From CANHBY01 sp046342195 (GTDB lineage Bacteria; Pseudomonadota; Gammaproteobacteria; Burkholderiales; Burkholderiaceae_C): DNA of 64,000 nucleotides. Below the pieces are notes generated by a model, which worked only from the letters and a program-made list of their open reading frames with translations, was not told the DNA's origin and did not search any database. Both the position numbers and the translations under genes were made by a program. Position 1 is the stretch's first letter; each line of letters opens with the position of its first letter. Positions 33,865 through 42,282 of the stretch are shown here, piece after piece. The stretch is from contig JBKDQE010000061.1 of assembly GCA_046342195.1 (NCBI GenBank), positions 1-64,000 on the forward strand. Reading direction: 5' to 3'.

Positions 33865-34974
33865 CTACATTATTTTGCGATACCAATGGTGAAAATGCCT
33901 CATGCCATCTTCCATGGGGCTTTGGTAGGGGCCAACTTCATTGTCACCACGATCCAGAAGCGCTTGACGGCCAGCATCCATTCGAAGGGCAATTTCATCG
34001 TCTTCGATACAGGTTTCCCAGTAAGCGGCTTGTTGCGCTTCGACAAACTCACGTTCAAAGGCCGCAATTTCTTCAGGGTAAAAAAACTCTACGACGTTGA
34101 GGGTTTTTTGTGGACCCTTGGGGTGCAAGGTTGAGACCACCAAAACATGGGGGTACCATTCAAGCATGATATGGGGGTAGTAGGTGAGCCAAATGGCGCC
34201 TTGCTGCGGTACTTGACCTTGGTTGAACTTGAGCACGGCATTATGCCAATTGCGGTAGCTTGGAGAACCCGCCTTGCTCAGGCCCTTATGAATGCCGACG
34301 GTTTGTACGGAATGATGTTCTCCAAATTCCCAGCGGAGGTCATTGCAGCTCACAAACTGGCCGAGCCCGGGGTGGAAGGGCTCGACATGGTAGTCTTCCA
34401 GGTAAACCTCAATGAATGTTTTCCAGTTGTAATTACACTCGTGCAATTGAACCTTATCAAGCACAAAGCCCTCAAAATTCAGCTCAGGCTGAGGCCCCAA
34501 GGAGTTCAACTGGCTTGCGACGTCACACCCATTGCGGTCAAAAATCATGCCATTCCACATTTGGATGGGATCATTGCGCAGATGCAGGCAGGGGTCATGG
34601 TCAAAATGCGGGGCGCCGACCAATTCTCCGTGTAGGTCGTAAGTCCAGCGGTGCAGGGGGCACACGATATGATTTTTGGTGTTGCCTCGGCCGCGCAGCA
34701 TCACGGCCTGACGATGGCGGCAGACATTGGAAATTAGCTCAATACCCTTTGAGGTACGAACCAAAGCGCGGCCCTCTCCTTCATGTTGCAGGGCATGGTA
34801 GTCACCAAGCTCAGGGACCGAAAGTGCATGCCCGAGGTAGCGTGGCCCATGCTGGAAGATCAGCTTCATTTCGCGCTGAAACACCTCCAGGCTGAAATAA
34901 TTTTCTACTGAAAGTTGGCTGCAAGCTTGCTTCCAATTTTCGAGGCTGATGTCCAGATTGATCAGGTCAGACAT
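33865..34974 (-). CDS. Rieske-type ring-hydroxylating oxygenase alpha subunit
   Basis: A 369-aa protein with an N-terminal Rieske [2Fe-2S] domain (C85-x-H87 and C105-x2-H108 in NVCRHRQ and VCPLHRW). The C-terminal catalytic domain has its mononuclear iron ligands in DYHVEPFH (H196, H201) and an acidic third ligand further on. The family hydroxylates aromatic rings or demethylates quaternary amines. No beta subunit, ferredoxin or reductase gene is adjacent, so partner and substrate are unknown. The start is ATG 34974; a TTG at 34983 closer to AGGAG is an alternative. Confidence 0.88.
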   Translation of the reverse strand: MSDLINLDISLENWKQACSQLSVENYFSLEVFQREMKLIFQHGPRYLGHALSVPELGDYHALQHEGEGRALVRTSKGIELISNVCRHRQAVMLRGRGNTKNHIVCPLHRWTYDLHGELVGAPHFDHDPCLHLRNDPIQMWNGMIFDRNGCDVASQLNSLGPQPELNFEGFVLDKVQLHECNYNWKTFIEVYLEDYHVEPFHPGLGQFVSCNDLRWEFGEHHSVQTVGIHKGLSKAGSPSYRNWHNAVLKFNQGQVPQQGAIWLTYYPHIMLEWYPHVLVVSTLHPKGPQKTLNVVEFFYPEEIAAFEREFVEAQQAAYWETCIEDDEIALRMDAGRQALLDRGDNEVGPYQSPMEDGMRHFHHWYRKIM

Positions 34975-35075
34975 GATCCCCAAGGTCTCCTAAAACCGAT
35001 ATGATTTAATTCAAATTGACCGCAAGAATAGCAGTTGGGCGGCGGTGTCAAGCCTGCAATATGCGGATATACCTA
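34975..35075. other. Short upstream region of the oxygenase gene
   Basis: Non-coding. Contains the AGGAG ribosome-binding motif of the Rieske gene at about 34987-34991. Nothing else recognised before the palindrome at 35076. Confidence 0.4.
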
Positions 35076-35093
35076 GGGCCTGTTAACAGGCCC
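35076..35093. repeat. Perfect palindrome GGGCCTGTTAACAGGCCC
   Basis: An 18-bp perfect palindrome centred on GTTAAC, 2 bp before the left end of the TIR element. Half-sites GTTAACAGGCCCTA are found at 5205 and, reversed, at 39539, and a related stem at 12946. The association with the element suggests either an extended terminal sequence or a preferred target. Confidence 0.75.
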
Positions 35094-35095
35094 CA

Positions 35096-35261
35096 GGGAA
35101 CCTCTGCAAGACCCCTCGAGGTGATCGCATTCTTTCCCGAATGAGGTCTGCGGCGTTGGCTTTTTTGCATGTAGCAACCGCGACAGGCTGCAAAATTTGC
35201 CTTGCATCTCCCATCCGGGAAAGGCATGTTTTCATCCACGAGGGGTTTTGCAGAGGTTCCC
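35096..35261. mobile_element. MITE-like element with terminal inverted repeats, copy 3
   Basis: A 166-bp non-coding element with 25-bp terminal inverted repeats (CAGGGAACCTCTGCA then ACCCCTCG) differing at a single position. The interior matches copy 1 along its length, including GAGGTCTGCGGCGTTGGC and the nested CTTTCCCGAATG...CATCCGGGAAAG pair. It lacks any coding capacity. The flanking bases do not show a clear target-site duplication. Confidence 0.85.
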
Positions 35262-35532
35262 TGGTGACTGGTTTACTACCTTGTATTGTATCCCTGCATT
35301 TTTAGCCGGCCCGCCGTCAACCTTGGTTCTTATGGGGTCTGAACGCAAAGCCTGCTTCAGCCGAAGGCGTTCTGATGGGGCGGGGATCAGTAGGCCGAAG
35401 AGCAAGGCAACCATCCCACATTAATTGGGAGTTTCACAGACTTTATGGGGCGTTTTTAGGGGGTGGTGTATTCAATGAAGGGCAGGACGTTGCTTGGGTG
35501 CGACATCTGCCCCCCCCCTCTTTAGGGTGTTG
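35262..35532. other. Intergenic, no gene
   Basis: No credible frame on either strand. Between the TIR element and the phasin-like gene the sequence contains C-rich and G-rich runs (GGGGGTGG, CCCCCCCC) near 35460-35518 but no terminator-like hairpin that I can support. Confidence 0.4.
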
Positions 35533-35958
35533 TCAAGCCTCTTGAAGCTCTCCTTTGACTTCAGTATGAGGCTTCTTCTTGTCAGACTTTTCTGGCTTTT
35601 CGGCCCCGTGGGGCGCTGTGGCCAAGGTTTCTACCACCGACTGGCTCATTTGGAGCAAAGTATCTTGAGATTTTAGAAAGTTCTGCTGAACAGGGTTGGA
35701 AACTGCCACACCGATTTGCCCAAGCTCGAGCAAAAACTCGGTGTGGTTTTTCGTCGCGGCACGCATCATGTGCAGCAGTTCAGACGACTGAGTTAACTGA
35801 CTCCACTGCGAATGCAAGGCCAAGAAGGGATTTTGAGATTCTTCGGCTGTAGGAGGCTTGATCTCTGGGGAAAGCGACAACATGCGCATCAATTCGAGGT
35901 TTCGCTGCGCCAACTTCAGGTAGGGATACAAGATAGATTCCAAAATGGTCTTTCGCAT
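35533..35958 (-). CDS. Phasin-like hypothetical protein, 141 aa
   Basis: Starting at ATG 35958 (MRKTILESILYPYLKLAQRN), which has a strong AAGGAG motif, the protein is a run of amphipathic helices. These include NPFLALHSQWSQLTQSSELLHMMRAATKNHTEFLLELGQIG and NFLKSQDTLLQMSQSVVETL. A Lys/Glu-rich tail follows. Composition and length resemble phasin-type proteins that coat polyhydroxyalkanoate granules. No PHA synthesis gene is nearby, so the assignment is tentative. Confidence 0.5.
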   Translation of the reverse strand: MRKTILESILYPYLKLAQRNLELMRMLSLSPEIKPPTAEESQNPFLALHSQWSQLTQSSELLHMMRAATKNHTEFLLELGQIGVAVSNPVQQNFLKSQDTLLQMSQSVVETLATAPHGAEKPEKSDKKKPHTEVKGELQEA

Positions 35959-36217
35959 GATCACTCCTTCAAGCCAAGCGTCCGAAGTGCAGCCGCTTTT
36001 GAGGGCATGTGATTTCAGCCAACAGCACCGAGAAACATGCCCTTCAAGCAATGCACATCGAACTTTGGCAGATCAACAGGTTTGGCAACATTGTGCTGGT
36101 CACCATCCCAAAAATAAACAGGGGTGTCAAGACCCCCGAGCGGACTTGATGCCATCAAAAACGACCCAAGGCAAGGATCAAGTGTGACACCTTACCCCTT
36201 TTTAGGGAAGTCAGGGC
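35959..36217. other. Intergenic, no gene
   Basis: Holds the upstream region of the phasin-like gene. GGGGT-GTCAAG-ACCCC around 36121-36136 is a short dyad. No coding frame of quality is present. Confidence 0.4.
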
Positions 36218-36343
36218 ATGAAAAGAGCATTCAACATTGATCAGACGCGACTTGAATTTGATGCAGTGCAAAAAAAACAATTCATTGAAAGCGTAAATAA
36301 GAAAATTGAGAAGCATCAAGCCGTGGCAGACCTTGGCCAGTAA
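36218..36343 (+). CDS. Possible small protein, 41 aa
   Basis: An ATG at 36218, preceded by AGGGAAG and CAGGG motifs, opens a 41-codon frame to TAA. It encodes a charged helical peptide (MKRAFNIDQTRLEFDAVQKK followed by QFIESVNKKIEKHQAVADLGQ). Composition is that of a soluble helix with an even charge pattern, unlike random frames. The short length leaves it tentative. I know of no family. Confidence 0.4.
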   Translation: MKRAFNIDQTRLEFDAVQKKQFIESVNKKIEKHQAVADLGQ

Positions 36344-36570
36344 GCTGCTCCGGGCTTCTTGAGTGAGCCTTTTTGAGAAAAATTCATCAGCAAACTTGTT
36401 CCCCCAGCGAGCAGTACATGCTGAAGAGAGACTTGAAGAGAGAGGCGGGAATTTGATTGCTACTTCCATAACCCCGGCTTTGAGCCGATATTGCCGTGCC
36501 GATCTCCCATGCTGAACTGGACTGACCACGATTTTTGTTACCAAGCCCTTCTATTCACCTGCCAAGGATC

Positions 36571-38136
36571 ATGATCATCAAGATTCTTTGCTTTCTGATA
36601 ATCTGCTTGGCTGCAGCCACAACTTGGCTGGCTTGGCAACGCCGTCAATTGAGTCATTTACTGAGGGTTGCCCGCTTGGAATCTCATCGTCATGAGGCGG
36701 TCATTGAGAATGTTCCCGATGCCATCATTTCGGTTGATGAGCAGCATTGCATCGTGCTTTTTAACCCGGCAGCCCAGCAATTGTTTGGCTACGATATAGG
36801 AGATGCTCTTGGCAAAAAACTCAATGAATTGATAGATATGAGTGGCTGGAGCTCCAGCATACCCGCTGTCGCCTGGAGCGAAAGTGTTCCAAGCAGTACC
36901 TTTATGGCGCGGAGCGTGCAAGCCATACATCGCCTGGGTCATGCCATTGAAGCCGAAGCTTCCATGTCACAAAGTATGCCATCGGGCCTGACCACCATTG
37001 TGCTTCGGGACGTGGCGGCTCGAAAGCGAGCTGAGCAGCGCCTGCGGGAAATGCAGGCCACCTTGATAGATGCTCTTCGTCTGGCCAAATTGGGGCATTT
37101 TTCTTATGACCTGCGGCATGAAAGATGGTCTCTTGCCCCGTCCCTTATTGAGGTTCTTGGCAATACAAAAATAGATGTCACAAAGCATTCCGGCTTGTTT
37201 GAAAATGTGCATCTTGACGACTTGGCGCCGCTGAAAAACAGTTTGACGCCTGAAAGCCTGAAAACATACTTTGGGCTGAATATCGAGTTTCGTGTGTATC
37301 AACGCGATCACCAAGCCAGCAAGTGGCTCCATGCCTTGGGCCGTACCCGGCAGGATGAGCATGGAGAAACGCGGCAGCTTGTGGGCACCATGCAGGACAT
37401 CACAGACCGCAAACTCTCGACCATGGCCCTGGAACAGTCCCAGGAAGAGCTGCGTCGGCTCTCTGCCAGCCTCACTTGCGCACGCGAAGATGAGCGCCGT
37501 CATATTGCCCGGGACTTGCATGACGAACTCGGGCAGCGCTTGTCAGCCTTGAAGCTGGATCTATTCTCTGTGATGGCGGATCCTGAAGTACAGGCCCGCG
37601 GACTGGCTAAACATTTTCAGCCGATGATTCAATCGGTGAACCATGCAATCAGTGAAACCCGGCGCATTGCTTCGAATTTGCGCCCAGCCATGCTGGATGA
37701 CCTTGGCCTTCAAGCTGCGATTGAATGGCTGGTCCATGATTTTACAAAGCGATTTAGGGTGTTTATAAAAATCAGTTGCTCGATAGGAGATCATGAACTC
37801 AATGACATTGCCAGCACGACGATCTATCGGATTGTGCAGGAAGCTCTCACGAACATGTCACGTCATGCACAGGCTCATGATGGCCACATTGAGATTTATC
37901 AAGACGCACAAGAGATCGTGATTCGGGTCGAAGACGACGGCTGTGGATTTTTACCGTCTGACACCGAAAAGACAGGGTCTTTGGGTTTGCTTGGCATTCG
38001 GGAGCGGGCCCGTATTTTGGGAGGCTTCAGCCATATAAAAAACCGGACTGAAGGGGGCTGTCAGCTTGAAGTGAGGCTGCCTTGGGCGCGAGTGATGCTG
38101 TTCGAGGGTCGAGAACAAACTCAGGAGATGACATGA
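36571..38136 (+). CDS. Membrane-anchored PAS sensor histidine kinase (NarX/UhpB type)
   Basis: About 521 aa from the ATG at 36571. One N-terminal transmembrane helix (about residues 2-20). A PAS domain with HEAVIENVPDAIISVDEQH and FNPAAQQLFGYD (about 40-150) is followed by a second PAS/PAC-like region ending GTMQDITDRKLS. The HisKA_3 dimerisation helix has DERRHIARDLHDELGQRLSALKLD with predicted phospho-His at 317. The HATPase domain has IYRIVQEALTNMSRHAQA (N-box) and VEDDGCGF and SLGLLGIRERA (G-boxes). The stop overlaps the start of the response regulator (ATGA), so it is the cognate kinase. Confidence 0.93.
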   Translation: MIIKILCFLIICLAAATTWLAWQRRQLSHLLRVARLESHRHEAVIENVPDAIISVDEQHCIVLFNPAAQQLFGYDIGDALGKKLNELIDMSGWSSSIPAVAWSESVPSSTFMARSVQAIHRLGHAIEAEASMSQSMPSGLTTIVLRDVAARKRAEQRLREMQATLIDALRLAKLGHFSYDLRHERWSLAPSLIEVLGNTKIDVTKHSGLFENVHLDDLAPLKNSLTPESLKTYFGLNIEFRVYQRDHQASKWLHALGRTRQDEHGETRQLVGTMQDITDRKLSTMALEQSQEELRRLSASLTCAREDERRHIARDLHDELGQRLSALKLDLFSVMADPEVQARGLAKHFQPMIQSVNHAISETRRIASNLRPAMLDDLGLQAAIEWLVHDFTKRFRVFIKISCSIGDHELNDIASTTIYRIVQEALTNMSRHAQAHDGHIEIYQDAQEIVIRVEDDGCGFLPSDTEKTGSLGLLGIRERARILGGFSHIKNRTEGGCQLEVRLPWARVMLFEGREQTQEMT

Positions 38137-38822
38137 AGCAGGCCACCTTGAACCCGACATTCACTGGATTCAACATCCGGGTGGCTATCGCAGATGATCA
38201 CCAACTCATGAGGGAGGGCTTGAGGCGCATGCTTGAAAATACCTCAGGCATTGATTTGGTTGGTGAGACAGAAAGCGGTCATCAGTTGCTCAAGTTGCTG
38301 CGCGAAAGACCGGTCGATGTTGCTTTGCTCGATATGTCTATGCCAGGAATGCCCGGCATGGAACTGATCAAGCGTGTGAAATCGGACTTTCCTCAAACGG
38401 GCATTTTGGTGGTGACCATGCATGCTGAGCGCCAGTATGCCATGCGTGCTTTTCGCTGTGGAGCGAATGGTTACCTCACCAAAGACAGCGCCGCAGACGA
38501 ATTGACTTCTGCGATTCGCAAGGTGGCTCGAGGGGGCGGCTATGTGACTTCTTCCATGGCAGAGCAACTGGCCATGGGCCTGAATAGCTTCAATGATACC
38601 GCCCCACACGAGAGGCTCAGCGATCGTGAATTTGAAGTATTCCGGCAAATCATGCTGGGGCATCGCATGACCGATATTGCTGAAAAACTTCACCTTTCGA
38701 TTAAAACTGTCAGCACCCACAAGGCCCGCATTCTTGAAAAAATGCAACTTTCCAGTATGGCCGCATTAATTAAATACGGACTGGAAAACAGCATCTTCGA
38801 AGATGCTGCCGAGCCTCAGTGA
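38133..38822 (+). CDS. NarL/LuxR-family response regulator
   Basis: A 229-aa regulator starting at the ATG at 38133 (AGGAG ahead). A receiver domain (about residues 17-135) has the acidic pair in IADDHQL, the phospho-Asp in LLDMSMPG (D67), and a Lys in GYLTKDSA. A LuxR-type HTH (about 165-225) has LSDREFEVFRQIMLGHRMTDIAEKLHLSIKTVSTHKARILEKMQL. It is translationally coupled with the kinase. The target genes are not evident. Its 3' end overlaps the convergent gph gene by 53 bp. Confidence 0.94.
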   Translation: MKQATLNPTFTGFNIRVAIADDHQLMREGLRRMLENTSGIDLVGETESGHQLLKLLRERPVDVALLDMSMPGMPGMELIKRVKSDFPQTGILVVTMHAERQYAMRAFRCGANGYLTKDSAADELTSAIRKVARGGGYVTSSMAEQLAMGLNSFNDTAPHERLSDREFEVFRQIMLGHRMTDIAEKLHLSIKTVSTHKARILEKMQLSSMAALIKYGLENSIFEDAAEPQ

Positions 38823-39486
38823 GGTTCTCGTCAAGAAACTCTGGCAGTTGATCCAGGCGGCTCAAGTTTACGTCGGCATCAAGAAGGCTGATCGGTTGTC
38901 CGTGGTTGTAGCCGTAAGTCATGAGCACAAGGGGGCAACCAGCGGCTCGGGCGGCTTGGGCGTCGTTACTGCTATCACCGATCATCAGCGTGGCGGCGGG
39001 GGGAGTGCCCAGGGCCTCGCAGGTTCGTAACAAGGGCAAAGGGTCGGGCTTTTTGCGCTCAAAAGATTCGCCACCAAATACATACTGAAAAAACTTGCGA
39101 ACCTCTTTTTTTTCGAGCAAAGGCTCGGCGAAAGCAAGGGGTTTGTTGGTCAGGCAAGCCATAGGCAGGCCGCGTTTTTGAAGCGCTTGCAGACCTTCGA
39201 GTACCCCCGGATAGAGGGAGGCATGAGTGCCATTGATGGCAAGGTAATGGCGCTGGTACAAAGGCCATGCTTCGTCAAATCGATCAGGAGCCCCAAGCTC
39301 TTCAAGCAAGCTGCGGATCAAGTGTTCAGAGCCTTTGCCGACCGTATTTTCAATGAACAGGCGGGATACCGGGGGCAGCTTCATGTCATGCGCAACATGA
39401 TTGAGGACGGCATCAAAATCACCCAGGGTGTCGATGAGGGTGCCATCCAGGTCGATCATGAGGGCTTGAATGGCAAAAGAATTCAT
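38770..39486 (-). CDS. gph: Phosphoglycolate phosphatase
   Basis: A 238-aa HAD-superfamily phosphatase that removes 2-phosphoglycolate. Motif I is MIDLDGTLIDT, motif II is CLTNKPL and motif IV is MIGDSSNDAQAARAAG. Lysine sits in the FERKKPDPLPLL segment. The start at 39486 (MNSFAIQALMIDLDG) gives family length; the longer frame is not family-like. The C-terminal end extends beyond the usual point and overlaps the response regulator gene on the other strand. Beta- and alphaproteobacteria usually have gph near rpe, and rpe is 3 kb upstream here. Confidence 0.92.
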   Translation of the reverse strand: MNSFAIQALMIDLDGTLIDTLGDFDAVLNHVAHDMKLPPVSRLFIENTVGKGSEHLIRSLLEELGAPDRFDEAWPLYQRHYLAINGTHASLYPGVLEGLQALQKRGLPMACLTNKPLAFAEPLLEKKEVRKFFQYVFGGESFERKKPDPLPLLRTCEALGTPPAATLMIGDSSNDAQAARAAGCPLVLMTYGYNHGQPISLLDADVNLSRLDQLPEFLDENLTEARQHLRRCCFPVRI

Positions 39487-39538
39487 GGAAGTCAGCCGGG
39501 CTTCAAAGCTGGTTTCAGCAAACGGACAAAGTGAAGGG

Positions 39539-41227
39539 TTAGGGCCTGTTAACACTGAAGGTGCCATGAACAGGGCTGCGGATTTCCCGAAAAGCCTTTG
39601 AAAGCGGTGTGTTGCGGGCATCAAAGACTTTGCCGCCGGTCAGGTTGATCAGGGTCTGGATGTTTTTCTGTGAGGCATTGCCAAAAAGAATCCAGAACAC
39701 AGGGATTTTATGGGTGGCTGGAGGCAGTTGGGCATAAGCTTGCTGAAAATGGGCCAAGCTGTCAGAACTCACACCCGAGCCATCAGTCAGGGCCACCACC
39801 GAATACCTGTAGAGAGGCTTTTGGGCCCGCTCTGATTGCATCAGGGTCAAGGCCGCCAAAATGCTTTCTGTCAGCGCACTACCGGTTTGCCCGTTTTGGG
39901 TCTGGAGCCCGGTGATATACGGTTTGAATTCGCTCAGGCTCTGTGGCTGTGGTGTCGAGAGTACGCCGGAGCTCATGGGGGGTGTTTGAAACCATTGTCC
40001 CTGGCCTATTTGTTCGGCAAAAGGCAGAACCCAAAGCCGATCTCGAGGGCCCATGTGATCGACTCGGCCTGAGAGCGTGCGGGGTTCAGAAGCCAGGTTT
40101 TGTAGTGCGGCAATGAGTTGCTCGCGTTCAGGGCCCTGCATGGTGGCACGGGTGTCCAGAAGAAAAGCAGAGGTCTGCGGTGGACGGAATTCGCCCAGAT
40201 AGATGTCCAGGAGGCCCTCGGAGAAGGCCCGATCGGGGGTGAAAGTACTGTCGGGGGGGGAGGGCAAAGGGGGAAAGTGACCGAGCATTTTGGCGGCCAC
40301 TTGAGGATTGGTGGGGCGGCGCAAGGTGTGCCTGGCCAACCAATGTTGAGCGATAGGCCCTTTGAGAAAGCCCAGCACCTTGTTGTAATTGTGACGCCGG
40401 GCTTCGTTCAACAGCATGAAAGGGTAAGAGGCAGTTGATAGGCCTTCACGGGGGTAAATCAAAACCAGAGGTTCGTTCAATGAGCCGCTCCGATGGAGCA
40501 TGAGCAGGGCACTTTCTTCGTCGATCCATCCATTGATCTGTTGGCCCTGTTGCTCGGCGAACTTTGATCTGAGTTCGCGTGAATCGTGCCCTGTCAGGCA
40601 ATAGCCGGTTAAAAAATCGGCCAGGGCCAGCCGATCGATGGGCATTGACTGAGGGCCGCGCCCTTGGGCCATGGCTGCTGCTGTAGCCACGCCGCTCAAA
40701 GCCATCCAGCCTTGGCCCAAAGCACCGGGGTCATTCATGGCAAAAGCCAGTTGACCGGTGGAGGCCGCTCGTGTCACCGCAGACCAGCCCAAGGTGGCAT
40801 TTCGAGCTGGGTCGTCCCAGCCCAATGATTGAGCCACGGAAAGGCTCACACCCACAGCCAGTGGCGAGGTCATGATGGACTCTTGGTGCCTTACCCGTGA
40901 AGCCGCACCGGGATCACTCAGCAGCCCATGGGCATCAGCGAACCAAGCCGCATCCATCTCAATGCGTGCGGAGAGAATGTCTTCCATGCTTTCGATGGGG
41001 TCGCCAAAAACGAAAGTCACGTGGATGCCCGTATGTTGTTGAATCAAGGCCGCCAGAGGCTGGACATCGGTCAGGTCAGGGCTTGCGATGATTGTGAGAT
41101 TCGAGCCTTGAAACAGGGAAGTGAGCCGATCACAGCCGAGCAAAAACATCAGCATGCAAAGACTGAGCAACCAGGCCAGGCGGGGGAGGGCGCCTAGGGT
41201 TTGTTGTTGAAAATAAGCCCCATTCAT
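39539..41227 (-). CDS. Lipoprotein with solute-binding-like and VWA-like domains
   Basis: About 562 aa from ATG 41227. A signal peptide with lipobox MLMFLLGC gives an N-terminal lipidated Cys. Residues about 45-320 resemble an ABC-transporter solute-binding fold (NLTIIASPDLTDVQPLAALIQQHTGI, PLAVGVSLSVAQSLGW, TASYPFMLLNEAR). The C-terminal part (about 355-560) resembles a von Willebrand A domain (SAFLLDTRATM ... VVALTDGSGV ... GGKVFDARN). The metal-site motif DxSxS is altered to DTRAT. The last five codons and stop (GTTAACAGGCCCTAA) coincide with a repeat motif. Function unknown; probably periplasmic or outer-membrane facing. Confidence 0.75.
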   Translation of the reverse strand: MNGAYFQQQTLGALPRLAWLLSLCMLMFLLGCDRLTSLFQGSNLTIIASPDLTDVQPLAALIQQHTGIHVTFVFGDPIESMEDILSARIEMDAAWFADAHGLLSDPGAASRVRHQESIMTSPLAVGVSLSVAQSLGWDDPARNATLGWSAVTRAASTGQLAFAMNDPGALGQGWMALSGVATAAAMAQGRGPQSMPIDRLALADFLTGYCLTGHDSRELRSKFAEQQGQQINGWIDEESALLMLHRSGSLNEPLVLIYPREGLSTASYPFMLLNEARRHNYNKVLGFLKGPIAQHWLARHTLRRPTNPQVAAKMLGHFPPLPSPPDSTFTPDRAFSEGLLDIYLGEFRPPQTSAFLLDTRATMQGPEREQLIAALQNLASEPRTLSGRVDHMGPRDRLWVLPFAEQIGQGQWFQTPPMSSGVLSTPQPQSLSEFKPYITGLQTQNGQTGSALTESILAALTLMQSERAQKPLYRYSVVALTDGSGVSSDSLAHFQQAYAQLPPATHKIPVFWILFGNASQKNIQTLINLTGGKVFDARNTPLSKAFREIRSPVHGTFSVNRP

Positions 41228-41248
41228 GGGTACTACGCGGCGCCCCAT

Positions 41249-41623
41249 TTATAGGGGGCAGGTGACGGTACAGGCATCGCCCATTTGCTCACGCCACACA
41301 CGCACCTTGGTCAGATGAGCCGGCAAGCCCGAGACATCCAGTTGTTGGATGATGAAATCACACAGCCCTTCAAGCGTAGGGTGGTCAAGGCCAGCCACCT
41401 CGTCAAGAAACCGGTGATCAAGTTTGTCGCGCAGCAGGCCAATACGTTGGCGCAAAATGCCTAAATCGAGGACCATGCCAGTGAGTGGGTCTTTCGAGCC
41501 GACCATCGTGACTTCAGCGCAATAAGTGTGTCCGTGAATGCGCTGGCTGGATTCGGTTTCAATGTAGCGCCGCAGGGTGTGGGCCGCTTCAAAGAAAAAG
41601 CGTTGGGTAAGTTCGTGCTGCAT
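41249..41623 (-). CDS. queD: 6-carboxy-5,6,7,8-tetrahydropterin synthase
   Basis: A 124-aa T-fold enzyme converting dihydroneopterin triphosphate to 6-carboxytetrahydropterin in queuosine synthesis. Zinc-binding His residues are in FEAAHTL and RIHGHTYCAEV, with catalytic Cys in the same region, then DLGILRQRIGLLRDKLDHRFLDEV. The start at 41623 (MQHELTQRFFFEAAH) matches the family; the frame upstream overlaps queE. Followed by nothing of the queuosine pathway in this window besides queE. Confidence 0.95.
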   Translation of the reverse strand: MQHELTQRFFFEAAHTLRRYIETESSQRIHGHTYCAEVTMVGSKDPLTGMVLDLGILRQRIGLLRDKLDHRFLDEVAGLDHPTLEGLCDFIIQQLDVSGLPAHLTKVRVWREQMGDACTVTCPL

Positions 41624-41630
41624 GACTAAA

Positions 41631-42266
41631 CTAACGGATACCAAGGGTTTTATGAGTTTGGACGCTCAGGCGCCAGCGAGGGTCGGAGAGACAGTGCTCA
41701 ATCGCCCAGCGGGTGTTGTTTGGGGCAAGCAGGCCGTCCATGGGTTGTAAATAGTGATATTGAAAGTCCAGGGTGACCAAATCATCCAGGTTCAGGCCGG
41801 GCTGGGGCACAATCACCTTGAGCTCTTGGCCATGAGTTTGCACCAGCAAAGCGCCGGCTTTGGGGCTGATGCACAGCCAGTCAATACCAGGAGGGGCAGC
41901 CACCGTTCCATTGGACTCGACCGCGATGATAAAACCTTCAGTGTGTAAGGCATGAATCAGGGCCGCATCGACTTGCAGCAAAGGCTCGCCTCCAGTGAGC
42001 ACGGCAAATCGGGGGCCTGGATGTGATGATGGCCATTGTGACGCCAAGGTTGATGCCAAGCCTGCTGCCGATTCGTATTTGCCCCCCAAGGTGCCATCAG
42101 TGCCCACAAAATCGGTGTCGCAAAAACGGCAGGTGGCTTGGGCCCGGTCAGCTTCGCGGCCACTCCAGAGATTGCAACCTGCGAAGCGGCAAAACACGGC
42201 GGGCCGGCCGGCGTTGGCACCTTCACCTTGCAGGGTATAGAAAATTTCTTTGATGCTGTAGCTCAT
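41631..42266 (-). CDS. queE: 7-carboxy-7-deazaguanine synthase
   Basis: A 211-aa radical SAM enzyme that forms the deazapurine core from 6-carboxytetrahydropterin. It opens MSYSIKEIFYTLQGEGANAGRPAVFCRFAGCNLW. The Fe-S cysteines have a long first spacer (C-x14-C-x2-C, AGCNLWSGREADRAQATCRFC), as in the Burkholderia-type QueE. VLTGGEPLLQ and VESNGT are the SAM-binding strands. It acts just before QueD in the gene order and is probably co-transcribed with it. Confidence 0.95.
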   Translation of the reverse strand: MSYSIKEIFYTLQGEGANAGRPAVFCRFAGCNLWSGREADRAQATCRFCDTDFVGTDGTLGGKYESAAGLASTLASQWPSSHPGPRFAVLTGGEPLLQVDAALIHALHTEGFIIAVESNGTVAAPPGIDWLCISPKAGALLVQTHGQELKVIVPQPGLNLDDLVTLDFQYHYLQPMDGLLAPNNTRWAIEHCLSDPRWRLSVQTHKTLGIR

Positions 42267-42282
42267 GAACAGGGGCCACCAT

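Noticed and set aside
36155..36544. Minus-strand frame of 129 codons before the kinase
   Set aside because: Composition is unlike a real protein and a better small ORF lies on the other strand.
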